Below are positions 5,987 through 11,601 of a stretch of 11,601 bases of DNA, in pieces. Positions within the stretch are counted from its first letter, which is position 1; each line of letters starts with the position of its first letter. The stretch comes from Bacillota bacterium (GTDB taxonomy: Bacteria; Bacillota; Clostridia; Oscillospirales; Ruminococcaceae). The notes below the pieces were generated by a model that did not search any database, was not told the origin of the DNA, and was given only the letters and a program-made list of their open reading frames with translations. A program made the position numbers and the translations under genes. Location of the stretch: assembly GCA_023396215.1 (NCBI GenBank), contig JAEWWW010000039.1, positions 1-11,601 on the forward strand, in the 5' to 3' direction.

Positions 5987-7072
5987 TCAGCGGTCAAACC
6001 GCCCGGCAAAGTCGGTGGTGGCGGTGGGTGCAAGGGGCAGGCTGACCCCCTTGCCCAGTTGGGCCGAGCGGTAGATGGCCAGCACCAGCTCCAGCGCACG
6101 CCGCCCGGCCTCACCGTCGACGGCTGGGGCGCGCCCGGTCTGAATGGCATCCACCATATCGGCGTAGAGGGGAGTGTGGCCAAAGCCGTACACATTGCGG
6201 GGCGCTTCGTGGCAGGCGGCCATCACCGCCTCGGGGTCGTCGAGCCGGTCGGCAAACTGCCAGTGCTCAATCAGGTTGACCGACTGCCCCCCCGCCTTAA
6301 CGGTACCCCTTTCGCCAAAGAGGTAGAGGGTTTCTTCAAGGTTGCAGGGGTAAATATTGGTGGTACCCTCCACAATGCCGTATGCGCCGTTTGCAAAGCG
6401 GATGAGGGCGGCCCCGAAATCCTCCGCCTCAATTTCGGGGTGGCAGAGCCGGTCGGTCATCCCCACCACCTCGGTGACGGCGTCTCCCAGCATCCAGCGC
6501 AGCAGGTCGATGTTGTGGATGCACTGGTTCATCAGCGCGCCGCCGTCCTGCTCCCAGCTTCCCCGCCACGGGGCCTGCCGGTAGTAATCGGGGCCTCTGT
6601 TCCAGCGGATATGGGCGGTGCCGTAAAGCAGGCGGCCAAAGCGGCCCTGCTCCACCGCTTGGCGAATTCGCTGTACCGATTTGTTGAATCGGTTTTGGTG
6701 GCAGGCGCAGACCAGCACCCCCCGCTGCCTTGCCCGGTTCAAAACCGCGTCTGCGTCGGCCAGCGAGAGGGCGATGGGCTTTTCGATGATAATATGACAG
6801 CCCGCGTCGATGCAGTCCAGCGCGACGGCGGCGTGGCGGCCGCTCTCGGTGGCGATGGCCGCCAGCTGGGGGCGCTCGGCCTCCAGCATTTTGCGGTGGT
6901 CGTCATACAGCCTCGGGGCAGGGGAAAGGGCAGGCTGTTCGGACAGCAGCTTCTGTATGTGGCCGGGGCAGGGGTCGCAAAGCGCGGCCACCGCAAGCCG
7001 GTTGGCCACGGCGGCGCTCAGATGGTTGGGCGAGATGCGGCCGCAGCCGATGAGTGCATATTTCAGTGGCAT
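5987..7072 (-). CDS. wbpB: Gfo/Idh/MocA oxidoreductase, probable UDP-GlcNAcA 3-dehydrogenase
   Basis: A 361-residue NAD(P)-dependent oxidoreductase. The N-terminal Rossmann fold carries GCGRISPNH (9-17), then EKP at 97-99, the catalytic-domain mark of the family. CHQNRFN (124-130), RWNRGPDYYRQAPWRGSW (156-173), DGGALMNQCIHNIDLL (176-191) and the H186/D189 pair match WlbA/WbpB enzymes, which oxidise C3 of UDP-N-acetylglucosaminuronate before amination. Length fits the family. The start ATG has AAAGGAG 6 nt upstream. It is the last gene of the sugar set, separated from the WbpA-type gene by 189 bp holding a tandem repeat. Identity as a Gfo/Idh/MocA enzyme is sure; the 3-dehydrogenase role rests on motif resemblance and on the WbpA- and WbpD-type neighbours. 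A different sugar-nucleotide dehydrogenase is the main alternative. Confidence 0.85.
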   Translation of the reverse strand: MPLKYALIGCGRISPNHLSAAVANRLAVAALCDPCPGHIQKLLSEQPALSPAPRLYDDHRKMLEAERPQLAAIATESGRHAAVALDCIDAGCHIIIEKPIALSLADADAVLNRARQRGVLVCACHQNRFNKSVQRIRQAVEQGRFGRLLYGTAHIRWNRGPDYYRQAPWRGSWEQDGGALMNQCIHNIDLLRWMLGDAVTEVVGMTDRLCHPEIEAEDFGAALIRFANGAYGIVEGTTNIYPCNLEETLYLFGERGTVKAGGQSVNLIEHWQFADRLDDPEAVMAACHEAPRNVYGFGHTPLYADMVDAIQTGRAPAVDGEAGRRALELVLAIYRSAQLGKGVSLPLAPTATTDFAGRFDR

Positions 7073-7195
7073 GGCGCGCTCCTTTCCGCGGCGGTAGATG
7101 GGGCGGATATCTCACAAGGGGGTAGAGCAGCCGGGCGGAGGAACAACGGCCCCCGGGCAGCGCGCCGGAGCGTCAACCGCCAGCCTCTCATCCTA

Positions 7196-7263
7196 TTTAT
7201 ATTGTCGCTATATGCAGTAGCTTGACTGCTTTATATTGCCGCCATATGCAGCAGCTTGCCTCT
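7196..7263. repeat. Two-copy 34-bp tandem repeat inside the sugar operon
   Basis: Unit 1 (7196-7229) begins TTTATATTGTCGCTATATGC and unit 2 (7230-7263) begins TTTATATTGCCGCCATATGC. Most differences are T/C transitions, with about 28 of 34 positions equal. The second unit abuts and slightly overlaps the stop codon of the WbpA-type gene. The units are AT-richer than the flanking genes and contain TATAAA on the minus strand. They may be a duplicated regulatory site, an internal promoter remnant or a local duplication. Confidence 0.7.
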
Positions 7264-8581
7264 AAAGCAAGGTGACGTTTTCCCGCTGGGCAAGGTGCTT
7301 GGTGGCGTTTTTGGTGTCAAAGATGCGGGGGGCGCAGCGCTGCACCATCTGGTAATCCACCGCGGTGTGGGCGGTGGTAATCAGCACCAGCGCATAGCCT
7401 GCCAGCAGCTTTTCATCCAGCGCGGGCAGCCCTTGGCGAACCTGATCCTTAAAGCGAATCGACTCGATGTGGGGGTCATAAAAATCCACCCTGGCCCCGG
7501 CGTGGTCCAGCAGGTCGATGACCTTGAGGGCCGGGCTTTCGCGGTAGTCGTCGATATCCTGCTTGTAGGCCACCCCCAGCACCAGCACCGAAGAATCCTT
7601 CAGCGCAAGGCCGCTCCGGTTGAGCAGGGCGGCGGCCCGCTCCACCACATACTGGGGCATGCCGGTGTTGATTTCGCCCGCAACCTCAATCAGCCGGGTG
7701 TGGTAGTCATACTCCCTCGCCTTCCAGGTCAGGTAATAGGGGTCGAGGGGGATGCAGTGCCCCCCCAGTCCCGGGCCGGGGTAGAAGGCCTGAAAGCCGT
7801 AGGGCTTGGTTTTGGCGGCGTCAATGACCTCCCACACGTTGATGCCCATCTTGTGGCAGATGATGGCCATCTCGTTGGCAAGACCGATATTGATGTTGCG
7901 GTAGGTGTTTTCGAGGATTTTTTCCATCTCGGCCACCGCGGGGGAGGAAACCTCCAGCACATCCCCCTCCAGCACATTGCGGTAGAGGGCGGCAATCACC
8001 TGTGTGGCGTCTTTGCCCACCCCGCCCACCACCTTGGGGGTATTTTTGGTTTTATAAATCTTGTTGCCGGGGTCCACCCGCTCGGGCGAAAAGCCCAGAT
8101 AAAAATCCTCGCCGCAGACCATCCCCGAGCCCTGCTCCAAAATGGGGCGCAGCAGCTCCTCGGTGGTACCGGGGTAGGTGGTGGATTCCAGCACCACCAC
8201 CGCCCCCCGCTTCATGTGGCGAGCCACCTCCTGGGCGCTATCCCGCACAAAGCTGATATCCGGCTGCTGGTAGGCGTCCAGCGGGGTGGGCACGCAGATG
8301 GCGATGAAATCGGCATTGGCGATAAAAGAAAAGTCGTTAGTGGCGGCCAGCATCTGAGCTTGCACCAGATGGGTAAGGTCCTCGCTCACCACATCGCCAA
8401 TATAGTTCTGCCCGGCGTTTACCTGCTCCACCTTGCGGGGCTGCAGGTCAAAGCCGATGGTGCGGTAGCCGGCCTTGGCCTTTTCCACCGCCAGCGGCAG
8501 TCCCACATATCCGAGGCCCACCACCCCGACAATCATCCGCTTGGTTTGTATTTTTTCCAGCACCTGTTCTTTTAACGACAT
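7262..8581 (-). CDS. wbpA: UDP-N-acetylglucosamine 6-dehydrogenase (WbpA type)
   Basis: A 439-residue nucleotide-sugar dehydrogenase of the UDP-Glc/GDP-Man dehydrogenase family, oxidising C6 of a UDP-hexose in two NAD-dependent steps. The Rossmann motif GLGYVGLPLA is near residues 22-31, VPTPLDA near 97-103, FSPERVDPG near 165-173, EMEKILENTYRNIN with the active-site Lys near 221, and GPGLGGHCIPLDPYYL with catalytic Cys276. The C-terminal UDP-binding domain holds LGVAYKQDIDDYRESPALK and YDPH. NIGLANEMA and GGHCIPLDPYYL match the WbpA/WecC branch acting on N-acetylated substrates rather than plain UDP-glucose. Three ATGs lie close together; I chose 8581 because GAGGG is 9 nt upstream of it, while 8590 abuts the GAGGG. 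It follows the acetyltransferase gene by 56 nt, so the two are co-transcribed. Confidence 0.93.
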   Translation of the reverse strand: MSLKEQVLEKIQTKRMIVGVVGLGYVGLPLAVEKAKAGYRTIGFDLQPRKVEQVNAGQNYIGDVVSEDLTHLVQAQMLAATNDFSFIANADFIAICVPTPLDAYQQPDISFVRDSAQEVARHMKRGAVVVLESTTYPGTTEELLRPILEQGSGMVCGEDFYLGFSPERVDPGNKIYKTKNTPKVVGGVGKDATQVIAALYRNVLEGDVLEVSSPAVAEMEKILENTYRNINIGLANEMAIICHKMGINVWEVIDAAKTKPYGFQAFYPGPGLGGHCIPLDPYYLTWKAREYDYHTRLIEVAGEINTGMPQYVVERAAALLNRSGLALKDSSVLVLGVAYKQDIDDYRESPALKVIDLLDHAGARVDFYDPHIESIRFKDQVRQGLPALDEKLLAGYALVLITTAHTAVDYQMVQRCAPRIFDTKNATKHLAQRENVTLL

Positions 8582-8637
8582 ACGCATCATCCCTCACACA
8601 GCTTAAAATCGGCACTGCGCCGCACAGATATCCCGAG

Positions 8638-9198
8638 TTATGCATCGATAGCTCCGTCCTCCAGCCTGTGGGCCTTGCCGCAGCTTTGGCAGACCCCCGC
8701 CGCATCCAGCTTGCCGGAGCAGCCGCACACCCAGCCCACCACCCGGGCGGGAGTACCCACCACAAGGGCGTGGTCGGGCACGTCGCGGGTGACCACCGCC
8801 CCCGCGCCCACAAAAGCGTACCGCCCCACGGTATGCCCGCAGACGACGGTGGCGTTGGCCCCGATGCTGGCCCCCTGCCGGATGAGGGTGGGGCGAAACT
8901 CATCCTTGCGCTCGATAAAGCTGCGGGGGTTAATCACATTGGTAAAAACGCAGGAGGGCCCCAGAAAAACATCGTCCTCACAGGTGACCCCGGTGTAGAG
9001 CGAGACGTTGTTCTGCACCCGCACCCCCCGCCCCAGCACCACCCCGGGCGAAACCACCACATTCTGGCCCAGGCTGCAATCCTCACCGATGGTGCAGCCC
9101 GCCATGATGTGGCAGAAATGCCAGATTTTTGTGCCCCTGCCAATGGTGCAGGGCTGGTCGACATAGCTGGAGGGATGAACAAAATAATCCTGCTGCAA
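8638..9198 (-). CDS. wbpD: UDP-diamino-sugar N-acetyltransferase (WbpD/WlbB type)
   Basis: A 186-residue left-handed beta-helix (hexapeptide-repeat) acetyltransferase. The N-terminus YFVHPSSYVD and GTKIWHFCHI (22-31) match WlbB/WbpD enzymes, which N-acetylate the 3-amino group of UDP-2-acetamido-3-amino-dideoxy-glucuronate with acetyl-CoA. N87 in FTNVINPRS corresponds to the conserved active-site Asn. Repeats run from about 17 to 150 (IGRGTK, IGEDCSLG, GASIGANATVVCG). The C-terminal tail carries C158-x-C160 and C170-x2-C173, a small zinc-ribbon-like extension seen in many of these proteins. The start is a TTG: an in-frame TGA lies 18 nt upstream and no ATG or GTG precedes the conserved YFVHPSSYVD. 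The Shine-Dalgarno is weak (ACAGG). Inferred to be the first gene of the sugar operon. Confidence 0.88.
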   Translation of the reverse strand: MQQDYFVHPSSYVDQPCTIGRGTKIWHFCHIMAGCTIGEDCSLGQNVVVSPGVVLGRGVRVQNNVSLYTGVTCEDDVFLGPSCVFTNVINPRSFIERKDEFRPTLIRQGASIGANATVVCGHTVGRYAFVGAGAVVTRDVPDHALVVGTPARVVGWVCGCSGKLDAAGVCQSCGKAHRLEDGAIDA

Positions 9199-9825
9199 AG
9201 CCTGTGCCCACTCTCATGTTTATTTGCGCCCCGCGCTCTCAATATGCGGGGCTGCTGCGAAAAACCCCGTGCCTTGCGCCTGCCGCGCAACATGCGGCGG
9301 CGGGCGAACGCCTTGTTTTTCCTTTTAAAACAGTATTATCATACCCTTTGCGGGGCTGGAAATAAGAACAAAACAGAATTTTTTGCGGATAAAAACAAGG
9401 GTGTGCTTAGAAAAATACCGTTGGAGATGAAACCTGCATCGGTTTGTGAAGGGGTGTTCAGATAGCCTGCCTTTATCAACAGGCAGATGCCCGCATCGCC
9501 CCGTCCACTGCCATTCGCAGAACCACCTCGCCACAGGCGACGCCTCTCCGTAGGCGCCCGCCTTTTTCCGCGAAAAAAGACGCAAAGCGCCTCATGGGCG
9601 GGGCTAAGTCCCCATGTACCCCCCAAGCCTCCGGCGGGGTTGGGAAGGGTGTCTGTGCAACCACAGCCCAAAAGGAACAATGTAGAGGCCGATGCCCCTA
9701 TCAGCCTGCGCACCCCATAGGGGCGGCTATCAGCCACCCACCCGCTGAACCACCCCGGCGCCCGCGGGCGCCACCCCTCCAAGGAGGGGAATAGGAGAAA
9801 CGGCCCGCCGCTACCGCTTCCCGTG
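9199..9825. other. Gene-free, palindrome-rich block upstream of the sugar genes
   Basis: I see no gene. The right part (about 9465-9800) is dense in palindromes: CTGCC/GGCAG near 9470-9490, CGCCT/AGGCG near 9540-9555, CTTTTT/AAAAAAG near 9568-9586, GCCCCTAT (9694-9701) with ATAGGGGC (9717-9724), the 16-bp perfect palindrome GGCGCCCGCGGGCGCC near 9758-9773, and CCCCTCC/GGAGGGG near 9775-9790. On the minus strand TATGATAAT (9343-9335) may be a -10 box for the sugar operon, but I find no matching -35. Open frames here translate to low-complexity Pro/Gly/Arg/Ser peptides without homology I recognise. Confidence 0.5.
9681..9735. repeat. Possible degenerate third copy of the GTAGGGGCG-type repeat
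   Basis: TGTAGAGGCC (9681-9690) and CATAGGGGCGGC (9716-9727) resemble arm starts of the elements at 1913-1993 and 3439-3503, and GCCCCTAT/ATAGGGGC forms an 8-bp inverted repeat with a 15-nt spacer. The resemblance is partial, so family membership is uncertain. Confidence 0.3.
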
Positions 9826-9877
9826 ATAAAAACAACGAAAACAGCCCCCACCTGACCGAGACGCAGGCGGGGGCTGT
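9826..9877 (-). terminator. Rho-independent terminator of cstA
   Basis: ACAGCCCCC (9841-9849) pairs with GGGGGCTGT (9869-9877); after one mismatch CCTG (9851-9854) pairs with CAGG (9864-9867) around a 9-nt loop. On the minus strand the stem is followed by TTTCGTTGTTTTTATC, a T-rich tail. It lies 108 nt past the cstA stop. Confidence 0.8.
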
Positions 9878-9910
9878 GCAGAAATTGTGGCCCGGCGGCC
9901 TTTAAACAGT

Positions 9911-9943
9911 CCGAGGGGGAGCGCCGTGTGCGCTCCCCCTCGG
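9911..9943 (-). other. 14-bp perfect hairpin directly behind cstA
   Basis: CCGAGGGGGAGCGC (9911-9924) pairs perfectly with GCGCTCCCCCTCGG (9930-9943) around CGTGT. No T run follows on either strand, so it is not a standard terminator by itself. It lies 42 nt past the cstA stop and before the true terminator, so it may protect the mRNA 3' end or act as a repeat. Confidence 0.7.
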
Positions 9944-9985
9944 GTTTACTGGCAATATCAGGGAACATTGCCAAGCCGGGCGGAA

Positions 9986-11413
9986 TTAAACTTTTTCGGT
10001 GGCTTTTTCACCGGTCTTTTTCATAATGGTGGTTTTGAGGAAGATGCCCAGACAGGCGATGGCAAATACGATGCCCACCGGGTAAGCGATAGCGGTGGAA
10101 AGCTTGAAGCCTTCGGGGGCCATCAGGATGTATGTACAGCTGACAGCCGACATAAAGGTGGCGGGTACAGCGGCAATCCAGGGGTTGGATTTATTCTTAA
10201 AGAGGTAAACAGCGCCGGCCCAGAGAGCCATCATAGCCAGAGTCTGGTTGGACCATGCGAAATATCTCCAAATGATGTTGAAGTCGATCTGAGAGAGCGC
10301 GGCGCCAATGCCCAGCAGGGGGACAGCCAGCAGCAAACGCTTGCCCACAGGCTTCTGGTCGCGCTTCATCCAGTCGGCCAGGGTCAGACGCGCGCTGCGG
10401 AAAGCGGTGTCGCCCGAGGTAATGGGGCAGACCACAACGCCCAGCACGGCCAGAATGCCGCCGATGGGGCCCAGCAGGCCAAAGGAGATGTCGTAAACAA
10501 CGCCGGCCTGACCGCCCATTTCGGTCAAAGCGTTCTGCAGGCCGCCGGTGGAGTTATAGAAGGCTACGCCGCCGGCCGCCCAAATCAGGGCGATAATGCC
10601 TTCGGCAATCATAGCGCCGTAGAAAACCTTGCGGCCGTCGCGCTCAGAGGTCATGCAGCGGGCCATCATCGGCGACTGAGTGGCATGGAAGCCGGAGATA
10701 GCGCCGCAGGCCACGGTGACAAACAGCATCGGCCAGATGGGAAGGGCCTTGGGATGCAGGTTGGCTAGGGTCAGCTCGGGGATATGATAGCCCTGGAAGA
10801 TAATCCCGCCCGAGATGCCCAGCGCCATGATGATTAAAACGATGCCGAAAATGGGGTAGATGCGGCCGATTATCTTATCGATAGGAAGAATGGTTGCGAG
10901 GAAGTAGTAGGCCAGCACAACAATCAGCCAGAAGTTGGTGTTGAGGCTGTCGGGGGTCAGCTTTGCCAGCAGGCCGGCGGGGCCGGTCATAAAGACGGTA
11001 CCGACCAGCACCAGCAGTACAACCGAGAAGACGCGCATAACGGTTTTCATGCCGCCGCCCAGATAGATGCCAACAATCTCAGAGATGCTTGCGCCGTTGT
11101 GGCGGATAGAAATCATGCCCGAGAGGTAGTCGTGCACCGCACCGGCAAAGATAGAGCCGAAGACAATCCACAGAAATACGACGGGGCCCCACAGTGCGCC
11201 GGCGATGGCGCCAAAGATAGGGCCAAGGCCCGCGATGTTGAGCAGCTGAATCAGGAACACCTTGGGGGTGCTGATGGACACAAAGTCGACGCCGTCGGCC
11301 GAGCAAACAGCCGGGGTTTCTCTGTCATCGGGCTTAAAAGCCTTTTCAACGATGACGCCATAGACAAAGTAGCCGCCGATTAACAGTGCCAACGAGGCTA
11401 GAAAAGTAATCAT
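9986..11413 (-). CDS. cstA: Carbon starvation protein CstA (pyruvate/peptide transporter family)
   Basis: A 475-residue polytopic membrane protein of the CstA family, whose studied members import pyruvate or small peptides during carbon limitation. Landmarks: TPKVFLIQLLNIAGLGPIFG (49-68), HDYLSGMISIRHNGASISEI (94-113), SGFHATQSPMMARC (240-253) and CPITSGDTAFRSARL (329-343). I estimate 12-14 membrane segments. It is shorter than E. coli CstA (about 700 residues) but matches the short form common in Clostridia; the C-terminus is a short basic tail. The start ATG has AGGAGGAGG about 8 nt upstream, an unusually strong site. No ybdD-like small gene follows; the transcript ends in two hairpins. The substrate of this copy is not shown by sequence. 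Confidence 0.95.
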   Translation of the reverse strand: MITFLASLALLIGGYFVYGVIVEKAFKPDDRETPAVCSADGVDFVSISTPKVFLIQLLNIAGLGPIFGAIAGALWGPVVFLWIVFGSIFAGAVHDYLSGMISIRHNGASISEIVGIYLGGGMKTVMRVFSVVLLVLVGTVFMTGPAGLLAKLTPDSLNTNFWLIVVLAYYFLATILPIDKIIGRIYPIFGIVLIIMALGISGGIIFQGYHIPELTLANLHPKALPIWPMLFVTVACGAISGFHATQSPMMARCMTSERDGRKVFYGAMIAEGIIALIWAAGGVAFYNSTGGLQNALTEMGGQAGVVYDISFGLLGPIGGILAVLGVVVCPITSGDTAFRSARLTLADWMKRDQKPVGKRLLLAVPLLGIGAALSQIDFNIIWRYFAWSNQTLAMMALWAGAVYLFKNKSNPWIAAVPATFMSAVSCTYILMAPEGFKLSTAIAYPVGIVFAIACLGIFLKTTIMKKTGEKATEKV

Positions 11414-11601
11414 TGGGTTTCCTCCTCCTCATAATTGGGGATTGATTGCAGTGTTATATTACCCTATTATGAAAAGAAAAAGACCTGTTTGTGTATAAAA
11501 TGTTAAAATTGGGGCATAAAGTGCAAAAAATCTATGCTGTTTGTTTCTATAGGTGATTTAAAAAGCGCTTACCGGCCCTACGCGGGCAGGGGCGGGGGTG
11601 G
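11414..11601. promoter_or_regulatory. Upstream region of cstA with a possible cre-like site
   Basis: The leader is AT-rich, with several -10-like strings on the minus strand (TAATAT and TATAAC around 11455-11465) but no clear -35 at the right distance. At 11560-11573, AAAAAGCGCTTACC matches the catabolite-response-element pattern TGWAANCGNTNWCA at all but three positions, with the central AAGCGCTT intact. A CcpA site upstream of a carbon starvation gene would be logical, but the match is imperfect. Sequence beyond 11575 is GC-rich without a gene. Confidence 0.35.

Noticed and set aside
6059..7225. 388-residue plus-strand open frame opposite the wbpB-type gene
   Set aside because: Antisense shadow of a gene with clear family motifs; no ribosome binding site or recognisable domain.
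7256..8575. 439-residue open frame on the plus strand opposite the wbpA-type gene
   Set aside because: It mirrors the sense gene almost end to end, lacks a ribosome binding site and has a His/Gly/Val/Leu-rich composition typical of antisense frames in GC-rich genes.
9340..9460. Cyclic-di-GMP riboswitch upstream of the sugar operon
   Set aside because: Only the short GCAAAGGG string resembles the motif; the second conserved helix and the tetraloop-receptor parts are absent.
9339..9974. 211-residue minus-strand open frame in the gene-free block
   Set aside because: It runs through the cstA terminator and many palindromes, has Arg/Gly/Ser/Pro-rich composition and lacks a recognisable domain or start signal.
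1..11601. CRISPR arrays, tRNA or rRNA genes, transposases, toxin-antitoxin or phage-defence genes
   Set aside because: No regularly spaced repeat array longer than two units, no tRNA-like cloverleaf and no such protein motif was found on either strand by eye.

Overview
The window looks like a chromosomal segment of a GC-rich, low-branching Firmicute, most likely a gut Clostridia of the Oscillospiraceae/Ruminococcaceae kind. This rests on strong AGGAGG-type ribosome binding sites, sigma-A-like promoters lying in short AT-rich islands, stem-plus-T terminators, and the gene set (DUF2089-type regulator, EcsC-family protein, short CstA). No rRNA, tRNA, CRISPR array, transposase or phage gene is visible. 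All genes but one lie on the minus strand.

Layout from left to right: (1) a two-gene operon for a small HTH regulator of DUF2089 type and an overlapping three-helix membrane protein (159-784), with a clear promoter buried in AT repeats; (2) an EcsC-family protein (909-1724) ending in a canonical terminator; (3) a gene-free stretch with a GTAGGGGCG-type inverted-repeat element and a second hairpin, leading into the only plus-strand gene, a PAT/MnaT-like GNAT acetyltransferase (2080-2637); (4) an HD-domain protein (2712-3299), a second copy of the inverted-repeat element, and two terminators facing the end of eno; (5) enolase (3742-5025) with its own promoter; (6) a small AT-richer cupin (5286-5645); (7) a three-gene set for a UDP-GlcNAc-derived diacetamido-uronic acid sugar (5987-9198): N-acetyltransferase (WbpD/WlbB type), UDP-GlcNAc 6-dehydrogenase (WbpA type), and Gfo/Idh/MocA 3-dehydrogenase (WbpB/WlbA type); (8) a palindrome-rich 0.8-kb gene-free block; (9) carbon starvation transporter cstA (9986-11413) with two strong hairpins behind it.

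How the genes work together: the sugar genes supply three of the four steps from UDP-GlcNAc to UDP-2,3-diacetamido-2,3-dideoxy-glucuronate, a building block of surface polysaccharide. The PLP aminotransferase (WbpE/WlbC type) needed between WbpB and WbpD is absent from the window. Enolase and CstA are core carbon-metabolism genes with separate transcription units. No wholly new system is evident. The parts most worth a second look are the dispersed palindromic repeats, the 34-bp tandem repeat inside the sugar operon, the operator-like repeats at the DUF2089 promoter, and the palindrome-rich block at 9440-9840.
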